Notes under the pieces: generated by a model
Told to the model about the DNA's origin: nothing
Databases searched by the model: none
The model's input: only the letters and a program-made list of their open reading frames with translations
Origin: Floccularia luteovirens
Lineage: Eukaryota > Basidiomycota > Agaricomycetes > Agaricales > Squamanitaceae
Direction of reading: 5' to 3'
Length of the DNA: 64,000 nucleotides
NCBI GenBank assembly: GCA_009739215.1
Contig: VSJF01000002.1
Coordinates: forward strand, 434,001 to 498,000
Shown: positions 21,327 through 31,746 of the stretch, in pieces
How the letters are laid out: the number at the start of each line of letters is the position of its first letter
Numbering within the stretch: position 1 is the first letter of the stretch
Position numbers and translations under genes: made by a program

Positions 21327-22800
21327 TTACAGGTGCGCCTTGACAAATTCAGTCGTTGCAGGAACTTCAGATTCCATCTCTTTGATCATCTCGAGGATGT
21401 CTCCAGCACATCCGAATGACAGAGTGAATCCAGATCCACCCTGTCCGTAGGAGTGTACAACACGACTGCCCTTCTGGCGAAGATCACGCTCAACTCGGAC
21501 GTTATCAAGAGTGCATGGACGGAGACCTTGAACAAATGGGTATGGGTCGAATTCTGCGTTCTCTAGTCCAGGAACGAAGTCGTTGCAACGTTTGCGCATC
21601 CGGAGGATTTCTGGGCTGTCCAGGTTCAAATCCAAGGTGTTTGCTGTTTGCGCAATGCCTGAGATTTACAATAGTATGTTAGTACACTGATGCAACTTGA
21701 AACTTCAAAGCTTGCATACCTCCCAAGATCAGGGTCTCGTCATTGCGGGGAACAATGAACACAATATCCTCAATATCCTTTCCTTGCGTATCATCGTGTG
21801 ACACACAGAGTGCTTCAGTCACCTTTGGGAATTTCTTCCCATCATTGATCACCCGGATCAATGCTCCTCGGAGTGGGTATACAGTCGGATCAGATGCCAG
21901 GTCGGCAGCACCGAGCCCAGACGCATTAACAATTGCATCAACATTATACTTGGCAAGGAGGTGCTTCTCCTGCTTGACGAGATCACCAGTGATCTTTTCC
22001 GACACGAACTTTCCACCCTTCGCGGTGACAATGTCGCGCGCAACCAGAACATGTAACGGTCAGTGTCGATGACGGGAGCATCGTGTCTGTATGAGTCAAC
22101 AACACCAGCTTCCTGATTAACTTTATGTTTTGTGATCAAACTGCGGTCGCGGTTGAATCCTTGAATCTGCGGAAACAAAATGGTTATATGCACGTGTCAT
22201 GAATAGATAGAAACAAGTAATGCTAACCTCAGGTGTAGACTGGATCTCAATCATTTTCTTCATCTGTCCAGGCATGTTTTCCAAGGGTTGTGAGAAGAAG
22301 AAATTAGCAGTGCGCATCCTGATGCCGTGATCTTCAACAGGGAGGATGTGCATCATGGTCTCGAAGTTGCGGTAGGATGTCATGCACCATTCCTTCGATT
22401 TCTCAAGTGAGATATAGTTTTGGTGTTTTCCACAGACTGCAGGGGGCCATTCCCAGCTGAACAAAACATTGTGAGAGTGTGAATAGGAAGCACAAGCCAC
22501 ATGCTTACAGGGCACCAGCAATTTGGGAGGTGATACGTTCAGGCAATGCTGCCCACTTCTCGGAGACTACTGTTACTCCGTACCCAGCATCGAGCAAACT
22601 CCACGCGGTCTAATCATTTGTTACTAATGTACGAACGGCATCAAGCTCAAGTTGATATTTACTGTCAATCCTGTCACGCCACCTCCGATGACGAGAACGT
22701 TTTTGAATTTGGGAGAAGGTTTTGCTGGGTTGGGGCCGTCGAATAGAATAAGTTCTTTGCCAACTGGGGCAAGATGGAAGTTGGTGTTAACGGAAGGCAT
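21327..22800 (-). pseudogene. D-amino-acid oxidase, copy 2 (2-bp insertion)
   Basis: Same five exons as copy 1: 22800-22663, 22609-22509, 22456-22228, 22166-21720 and 21658-21327. All splice sites and the family signature are kept, but exon 4 is 447 nt instead of 445. ATGTCGCGC has become ATGTCGCGCGC around 22031-22041 (an extra GC dinucleotide), which throws the frame within ...YMFWLR and leads to early termination. The remainder is otherwise open and very similar to copy 1, ending in AHL. A single 2-bp slip in a CG repeat is either a recent inactivation or a base-calling error. Confidence 0.75.
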
Positions 22801-25018
22801 ATGTAATGATTAAAAGGAAATTATTGTGTAATCGGAGGAGACTAGTGAAGCTTTCTAGGTGTCGGTGCTGTGATGTCGATTGAAGTGAAATTCGACCTTT
22901 ATATATGATTCAGAAGACCAATCTGAAAGGTAAGGAGTGGACACTGTAAGGATATTGGGAGCAAACATTTCTGGGACGTGTTGAATTCCGAAGTGTGAAC
23001 TCGTCAATTTCGTTGTTGTTTACTAGTAACACGACAAAATTCTTGCTACGATCCCTTCCAGATGCTGTCTTGAAATGGTGGTCGGGAAAAGAAAAGACTA
23101 CTCGGTTAGTAGTAGAAATTCTCGGTCCATCTTCAGTCAATCAGTATTTGGTACCAGCCCCACAATTACGGGGTGAGACCTTGAACTGCTGTGGCATGTA
23201 GGCAAGGACATAAAAGTGGGTTTACAATAGAGTGGAAGGAGTTCTAGACAAAGAGATGCAATGAACTCATGTGGTCCAGGGCCGAATAATTTGAAGTTCA
23301 TTGAAGCAATCTTACAACCGTTAATTTTGTCCAAAAAGCAGGCAAGTAAACAACCACAGTTCCGTTTGTCATAAGTAACAATCTTACAACCCAAAATTGA
23401 GCAATCCCTTTCTCTTGTGCAAATAGCTTCTTTGTTGTATCCGACGATCATATTGGTGTCCCTAAGAAAGGGAATACGGACAAGAAAAGATGTGGACAAA
23501 GTATACTAGAAAAAACAATATGTGTCTAGAAGTCCGTAATCTGAGGCGTCGTATTTGGTTCCGAGATCAATGACAAACATCATTGCTAGACTTTCTTTCA
23601 TAACAACAATACTTCCAAGTGCAGCTACTCTGGATATTGTAAAATGTTACTTAACTCAAGTTGATAGGCCATGCTATCCCCTGGTGGAATTTGCGCAACA
23701 CAATTACATTGCACAAAACAAGACGGCAGATAAGATTGTCAACATTTCTACTTTCGGTCAACAAAACATTTAGTCAAAGCACAGAACGGTGCGCGGCCCT
23801 ATAGGGGTTGCACCAAGCCTTCCAACTTCCGCCCAGAGGCAGTCGCCTAGGTGGTCCCCTCAGATCACAAACCCATCCAAGCTCCTGCCATTGGTCACGG
23901 AAGAGCCGCCATTCCGCCCAACCACCCCGCGTTGACTCCATGCTTTCCTCCAAGCCCATGGCTGCTTCGCTAAACAGGACCGCCGCACTCAGCCAGGCGA
24001 GCAAGATATCACGTCCCACCCAAACCACCACCCACATTTCTACCTACTGAAGGACTAGCTACTGCCGGGCCCAGACTTGATGGGAGTAACGTAGACCAGA
24101 GCGTGAGGCCTTGAGGGCGGGTTGTTGCCAAGACCGGAGCCAGAGAACCAGGGAACCTTGCAAGCCACTTTTGAACGAAGTAGATGAGGGGGAAAAGAAG
24201 AGAAGCAAGTAGAGAAGTGAAGAAGGAAATGGGGCACTTTATGTGTTTCCCAAGGCAGTCAGCCACTTTGGATCAAATCAACAATCGGACTAGAAAAGGT
24301 ATGTTTTGGGCGATCGAAATGTCAAACAAGTGCTCGCCGTTATCTTATTCGCTCGCTATTTTGGAGTGCGGATCTGTTCTATGTCATACTTCCTTGACAT
24401 TTTAGGAAACACTCCTACTACTTTTGTGTATATTCTTAAACAAATGCTTGCCGTTATCTCATTCGCTTGTTATTTTGGACTATGTCTTACTTGATTGACT
24501 TTTTCGGAAACACACTTACTACTTTTGTATATATTTTTTTCCGCTGTCAGCACGGCCAGCCACGTCGTTATGGACAGCCACTCTCAATGTTTTTCACTTA
24601 GCGGGCAAAGACACTACATACCGTAGTTTCTCACTTCCTACTTCTTACTACTTTGGTAGACCCTCATCAAGGTTTCCCGGCTCCTGAACCCCAAACGTGC
24701 ACATCACCATCAGAGCAGACGGTGGTTCGTCTGGAGCCTTACCACCAGATTTGATTATAAGAACCACACAACATATTGGTGGGATGTGGCTAGCTGTGCT
24801 GAGTTGTCACTACCATTCCACCTATTTCGCCAGCTTGCGTAGTAGAAATGTGAAAGATACAAGTTGATTTGTTCAAAGGTGAATATCAATTACACCAGGC
24901 CTATGTGTCTATCCCCAAAAGAAGCAAGGAGCCGCCCATGTGCACCAAAAGAAAGCCGAAGATTATGATTATCGTATAGTACATATCTTATATCCCTATC
25001 AATGCATAATATGTTAAA
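22801..25018. repeat. Duplicated spacer 2 of the oxidase array
   Basis: Homologous to spacer 1. The minus-strand gene relic appears as a weaker match around 23520-23640. The GC-rich block begins abruptly near 23770 and lacks the first ~200 nt seen in spacers 1 and 3. The AT-rich section contains an internal near-duplication: CAAATGCTTGCCGTTATCTC near 24440 repeats sequence near 24320. No intact gene seen. Confidence 0.6.
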
Positions 25019-26485
25019 TTACAGGTGCGCCTTGACGAATTCAGTCGTTGCGGGAACTTCAGATTCCATCTGCTCGATAATCTCAAGGATGTCTCCAGCA
25101 CATCCGAATGACAGAGTGAATCCAGATCCACCCTGTCCGTAGGAGTGTACGACACGACTGCCCTTCTGGCGCAGATCACGCTCAACTCGGACGTTATCAA
25201 GAGTGCATGGACGGAGACCTTGAACAAATGGGTATGGGTCGAATTCTGCGTTCTCTAGTCCAGGAACGAAGTCGTTGCAACGTTTGCGCATCCGGAGGAT
25301 TTCTGGACTGTCCAGGTTCAAATCCAAGGTGTTTGCTGTTTGCGCAATGCCTGAGATTTACAATAGTATGTTAGTACACTGATGCAACTTGAAACTTCAA
25401 AGCTTGCATACCTCCCAAGATCAGGGTCTCGTCATTGCGGGGAACAATGAACACAATATCCTCGATATCCTTTCCTTGCGTATCATCGTGTGACACACAG
25501 AGTGCTTCAGTCACCTTTGGGAATTTCTTCCCATCATTGATCACCCGGATCAATGCTCCTCGGAGTGGGTATACAGTCGGATCAGATGCAAGGTCAGCAG
25601 CACCAAGCCCAGATGCATTAACAATTGCATCAACATTATACTTGGCAAGGAGGTGCTTCTCCTGCTTGACGAGATCACCGGTGATCTTTTCCGACACGAG
25701 CTTTCCACCCTTCGCGGTGACAATGTCGCGCAACCAGAACATGTAACGGTCAGTGTCGATGACGGGAGCATCGTGTCTGTATGAGTCAACAACACCAGCT
25801 TCCTGGTTAACTTTGTGTTTCGTGATCAAACTGCGGTCACGGTTGAATCCTTGGATCTACAATGTGATACTCATAAGAACCCGACACTAAAAACAGATGT
25901 GAGCAAAACTTGCCTCAGGGGTAGATTGAATCTCAATCATTTTCTTCATCTGTCCAGGCATGTTCTCTAGGGGTTGCGAGAAGAAGAAATTAGCAGTGCG
26001 CATTCTAATACCATGGTCCTCGACAGGGAGGATGTTCATCATGGTCTCGAAGTTGCGGTAGGATGTCATGCACCATTCCTTCGATTTCTCAAGCGAGATG
26101 TAGTTTTGGTGTTTTCCACAGACCGCGGGGGGCCACTCCCAACTAATAAACACTCTGTGAGTATGTGAGTAGGGAAAGTGGATGGCATGCTTACAGGGCA
26201 CCAGCAATTTGGGAGGTGATGCGCTCAGGCAGTGCTGCCCATTTCTCAGATACAACTGTGACTCCGTACCCAGCGTCGAGCAAGCTCCAGGCGGTCTAGG
26301 AAATCATCAGTATTGTACAGGGTTATATACATTATGGTTGATATTTACTGTTAATCCTGTCACGCCACCTCCGATGACGAGAACGTTTTGAATTTAGGAG
26401 AAGGTTTTGCTGGGTTGGGGCCCTCGAATAGAATGAGCTCTTTGCCAACTGGGGCAAGATGGAAGTTGGTGTTAACGGAAGGCAT
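25019..26485 (-). pseudogene. D-amino-acid oxidase, copy 3 (1-bp deletion in exon 1)
   Basis: Exons 26485-26349, 26295-26195, 26142-25914, 25856-25412 and 25350-25019. Exon 1 is 137 nt instead of 138: the run of five T (plus strand) after GAGAAC(A/G) in the other copies is four T here (around 26385-26390), which breaks the frame just before the FAD-binding GGGVTG motif. Exons 2-5 are fully open and keep the VVHSYGQGGSGFTL signature and terminal AHL. Intron 3 begins with GC (GAG|GCAAGT) instead of GT, a tolerated donor. The homopolymer context makes a sequencing slip a real alternative to true inactivation. Confidence 0.75.
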
Positions 26486-29251
26486 ATTAAGTGATTAAAA
26501 GGATATTAAGCTGTAAACAGAAGAGATTGCTAAGGTTTTCTAGGTGTCGGTGCTGTGATGTTGGTTGAAGTGAACTTGGACCTTTATATATCATTCAGAA
26601 AACCATGAAAGCGATGTTGTTCCCTGAGGCGAGAGATAGACCTTGAGAGGATATTGGAAATAAACATCTCCAGGATGGATCGGATTCCGAAGTGTGAATT
26701 CATCAGTTTTGCCAGCTACAAGGCAGAATTTTCACAGTGTTCCCTCCAGATGTTGGCTTGAAATGGTGGTCGAGAAACTAAAAGACTCCCCGGCTAGTAG
26801 TAGAAATTTCGGTCCATGTTCGGCCAATCAGTATTTGGTGTCAGCCCCACAACTACGAGGCAAGGGCTTGAACGGTTATGGCATGTGCGCAAGGACATCA
26901 ATGTGGATTTACCACAGCCGCGAGAAGGTTTGCTATTCTAGACAAAGAAATGCAATGAACCCAGGTGGTCCAGAGCTGAATAGACTGAGAAAATCCTGCA
27001 ACAGTTCAGAAAGTAAATAACCCACAGTTTCATTTGTTATGAGCGACAATCTCACAGCCTAAATGTAACTTAATTCCTTTCCCTTTGGCGAATGACCGGC
27101 CACAAGTTCTTTGTTGAATCCGAAGACCATATCAATATCTCCCAAGAAAGAGTATGTGTCCAAAGAAAGGCTTTACACGAAGTTGGAATTGAGTTGAACT
27201 TGTGAAGTAGCTATAGGAATAGCAATGTCTCAAATCTAAAAAAGTCCGAAATAGGCGTGGTATTTGGTTCCGAAGGCTTTGACAAATTTACCAACACCAT
27301 CGTTGTTTCCCTTCATAATAGCAATAATGATACTTGCAAGTCTGCAGCTGCTCTGAATCATAGAATATCGATTTCGCGTACCATATAACACATTTAAATC
27401 TCCGGAGTCCTGGATTTTCATCCCATACCAACGTCGACACAGTTTCCGCGTTCCTGGAAATGCACCGAAACAACCATCCAGAACAAACATCCGCACACCT
27501 GGAGCTAGGAGCTATACTAGTTTATGTATAAAAAACACAGTATGATGCGGAAAAAAGCAATGAATGAAGCAGCAAGTACCGATATCCGCAGCTGTAGGCA
27601 GTCAAGATTCAGAGCTAAGTACGTGTGATTGTCTCCCCAACTCCCCCTTCTATTGACTACGCCGTTGTCTTCGTGGGGTGTCATCTGAGCTTTTTGCAGT
27701 AGAGGGACAAACCGTACGGTTTATAGTGAAGGTGCAAGTGGTACATAGATGGAGTAGTGTTCAATGATGTGAGAGCTGTGTCATTCCAATTTCGTTATAT
27801 ATTTGCTACGGTTGCACACTTTTCATGAAACTTTTCATCAAGGTTGTACGTCCTATTCCTTTTTTCTCAGAAAGAGGTTAACATCTTAGTATAGGATCGG
27901 ATGGTTAAAAATATTCAGTCTATATGTCACAAATAAAAACATTGAATCTGTCTCTTAACATACCTCATGTTTCCCTTAGAAGTTTTACAACCATAAGTTA
28001 AAATTGATCATACAAGAGAATTCCGCATGACGTTGTATATCTGCCTAAAGCATCAGTGAGTAAATGTCGTGAAGGAAAAACTGGAAAGTCACTTACTTTC
28101 ATACTAAACATTCTAGTCTCATAGGACATATCGGCGAGTGATTAAAGCACAGAGGGTCCCTATCCTCCCTACTGACTCCTCGGACAGCCAGTCGGTAGGA
28201 CAGAATCCACGTCTACACGGCAGTCGTGCCCTACCCCTTGTCTATGGCAGCGGAATCATTTCAAGCCCCCATAATATGCGCTACTCGCAGGCGCCACGCC
28301 TGTCACCGCACTAAGCCCAGTGACCTCCGCGAGTGAAAAGGAAAAAAAAAATTGAAAGAAGAGTTGAAAAAAGAGAAGAAAAAGGAAATCCCGGTGCGCG
28401 GCTCTATGGAGATTGCACCAAGCCTCCAACCTCCGCGCAGAGGCAGTCGCCGAGGTGGTTCCCTCAGATCACAAATGTATCCGAGTCCCTGCCATTGGTC
28501 ACGGAAGAGCCGCAATTCCGCCCAACCTCCCTGCGTGGACTCCATGCTTTCCTCCAAGCAAGCCCGCCGCACTCAGCCTGGTGAGCAAGATGCCACGTCC
28601 CAAAACTACCACGCCCCGTTCTATCTATTGAAGGACTAACTACTGCCAGGCCCGGACTTGATGAGAGTCGACCAGAGCATGAGGGCGGGGTGTTGCCAAG
28701 ACCAGAGCCAGAGAACCAGAAAATCAGAGAACCTTGCAAGCCACTTTTGAACGAAGCAGATGAAGGGGGCGAAAGAGAAGCGGGTAGAGAAGTGAAGAAG
28801 GAAATAGATCGTTTTATATGTTTTCCAAGGCGGTCAGCCACTTTGGACGGAATCAACAATCGGACCAGAAAAGGTATGTTTTGACGGATCGAAATGTCAA
28901 ACAAATGCTCGCCGTTATCTCATTCGCTCGTTATTTTTGTTTATGTCTTACTTTCTTGACTTTTTTGGAATCACACTTACTACTTTTGTGTACATTTTTA
29001 TTTGTTGTGGTCAGCCATTGTCAGTTTTTTTTGTCTGGCGCGCAAAGACACCCCATTGCTAAGTTTCATTACTTTGCCAGCTTGCCCAGAAGGGCAGCGC
29101 AGTAGAAATGTGAAAGACACAAGCTGATTTGTTCAAAGATGAATATCAATTACACTAGACCTACGTGTCTATCCCCAAAAGAAGCAAAGAGTCGCCCGTG
29201 TGCAACAAAGAAAGTCAAAGATTATAATTATTGTGTAGTAAATATCTCAAA
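26486..29251. repeat. Duplicated spacer 3 of the oxidase array, with gene relic
   Basis: The longest spacer. The minus-strand relic is clearest here: 27236-27496 is open and ends with KGNNDGVGKFVKAFGTKYHA followed by YFGLF and a stop, matching the relic in spacer 1. The GC-rich block is at about 28150-28740 with the A/G tract at about 28335-28390. Compared with spacer 1, about 171 nt (equivalent to 20955-21125) are missing at 29077, precisely between two TTTG words. No intact gene seen. Confidence 0.6.
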
Positions 29252-30720
29252 TTACAGGTGCGCCTTTATGAATTCAGTCGTTGCGGGAACTTCAGATTCC
29301 ATCTCCTTGATGATCTCAAGGATGTCTCCAGCACATCCGAATGACAGAGTGAATCCAGATCCACCTTGTCCGTAGGAGTGAACAACACGACTCCCCTTCT
29401 GGCGAAGATCACGCTCAACTCGGACGTTATCAAGAGTGCATGGACGGAGACCTTGAACAAATGGGTATGGGTCGAATTCGGCGTTCTCTAGTCCAGGAAC
29501 GAAGTCGTTGCAACGTTTGCGCATCCGGAGGATTTCTGGGCTGTCCAGGTTCAGGTCCAGGGTGTTTGCTGTCTGGGCAATACCTACAATTTCATGACAG
29601 GTGTCAGTATGTTATGGTCATTGGAGCGTTCAGAGCTTGCTTACCTCCCAAGATCAGGGTCTCGTCATTACGAGGAACAATGAACACAATGTCCTCGATA
29701 TCCTTTCCTTGCGTATCGTCGTGCGACACACAGAGTGCTTCAGTCACCTTTGGGAACTTCTTCCCATCATTGATCACCCGGATCAATGCTCCTCGGAGTG
29801 GGTACACAGTGGGATCAGATGCAAGGTCGGCAGCACCAAGCCCAGATGCATTAACAATCGCATCAACATTATACTTGGCAAGGAGGTGCTTCTCCTGCTT
29901 GACGAGATCACCGGTGATCTTTTCCGACACGAGCTTTCCACCTTTTGCAGTGACAATGTCTCGCAACCAGAACATGTAACGATCGGTGTCAATGACGGGA
30001 GCATCGTGTTTGTATGAGTCGACAACACCAGCTTCCTGATTAACTTTGTGCTTTGTGATCAAACTGCGGTCGCGGTTGAATCCTTGGATCTGTAAGATAA
30101 TTCTCATAAGAGCGTGTTAATCATGTACAGATATGGGCAAAACTCACCTCAGGGGTAGATTGGATCTCAATCATCTTTTTCATCTGTCCAGGCATGTTCT
30201 CGAGGGGTTGCGAGAAGAAGAAATTAGCAGTGCGCATTCTGATGCCATGGTCCTCAACAGGGAGGATGTGCATCATCGTCTCAAAGTTGCGATAGGATGT
30301 CATGCACCATTCCTTGGATTTCTCGAGCGATATGTAGTTTTGATGCTTTCCGCAGACTGCTGGGGGCCATTCCCAACTAAATAATCTGTTGTGAGTATGC
30401 GAGTAGGATGCACAAATAGAATACTTACAGGGCACCAGCAATTTGGGAGGTGATACGTTCAGGCAATGCTGCCCATTTCTCAGATACCACGGTGACCCCA
30501 TACCCAGCGTCGAGCAAGCTCCAGGCGGTCTAGCAAACTGTCAGTGATATACAAAATTATATGTATTATGGTTGATATTTACTGTCAATCCTGTCACGCC
30601 ACCTCCGATGACGAGGACATTTTTGAATTTGGGAGAAGGTTTCACTGGGTTGGGACCATTGAATAGGATGAGTTCTTTACCAACGGGGGCGAGATGGAAG
30701 TTGGTGTTAATGGAAGACAT
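29252..30720 (-). CDS. D-amino-acid oxidase family flavoprotein, copy 4
   Basis: Exons 30720-30583, 30529-30429, 30376-30148, 30089-29645 and 29583-29252; 414 residues, fully open. All intron phases match copy 1. It retains the GGGVTGLT nucleotide-binding motif, the RGALIRVINDGKKFP strand region, the VVHSYGQGGSGFTLSFGCA signature and the C-terminal AHL. Intron sequences and upstream region are the most diverged of the array, suggesting it is an older branch. Together with copy 1 it is one of two copies predicted to make full-length enzyme. Confidence 0.9.
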
Positions 30721-31746
30721 CTTCGTGAGGTGATTAAGAATTAGAGAAAGATTAAACTGCTTTGAGATGAGATAGGATACTGAGGCTTTCTAGGTGTTCG
30801 TTCTGTGATGCCTATTGGTGTAAATCTTGGCCTTTATATATAGGTGAGAGATACGAAATGTATTGACTGGCAAGTTGGATTCTAAGTTGACACTCGAGAG
30901 AAGAAAATGTCCGAAGTTTGGTATGCAAGCAGACATCTTGCCATGGAGTAACCAGTTCTAATGCACAGAACTAGTAGCATATACCTCAAGATGTATCAAG
31001 ATGTAGACATGAGATGATATCATACGAAAAGCAAGACCCTCGGTTATACATTGTTTCCATCAACCAATCATTATTCGGTGTTAGCCCCACAGATACGAAG
31101 CAATTGGCGTAGCATGTATGCAAGGACATCGGGGTGGGTAGGTAGGGTGTGAGAAATGTCCCATGGTACGATATCAAATGCAGCGTAAAGCTCTTTTGAC
31201 TGCCTAGACAATGGTCGAGACTTGTCAAAATGGAGTTCGTTCAGAAGTGGGTGGATGCGACATCTAAGCAAATACTTGTAGTGGTAAATGTAACGAACAT
31301 GTCCGTCTGTCAGAACAAACCCACAACACAAGCTCTACAACTAGTCACTCAATGATGATCCAGGCTGGAGGCTAGACTTGAAATATTGAATCATAAAAGT
31401 CCGGAAACTAGTACTAGATTGTTGGCGAGGTTTGCGGTAGGTGTTCAAGACCGGTACTTGTGTTGAAATGGGTATTTTACATGTATAGGTGAGGTTTATT
31501 CAAAGCGTGGGATTTGGTTTGTCTCTCCAATTCAGAGTGTTCTTCAAATATTATATCAGAACTCACAAGTTATGACATAGATAATACGTATTTGTGTCAT
31601 AAAAAGTTCGTTAATGATGCTACTACGACCAAGTCAGGCATCCGACTATATAAAATAAATTCCATACAAACGTAGAGTCAGACGGGTGGCAGGTTGCGGT
31701 GACAAGAGAAAACAAGCACCACATTAACGAAAACGAAAAGAGTAGA
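30721..31746. other. Intergenic region, promoter of oxidase copy 4
   Basis: Contains the TATA box of copy 4 near 30835. The part 31040-31110 still shows weak similarity to the upstream flanks of the other oxidase copies (CAACCAATCATTATTCGGTGTTAGCCCCACA versus CAATCAGTATTTGG...CAGCCCCACA). No coding exon seen. Confidence 0.45.
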
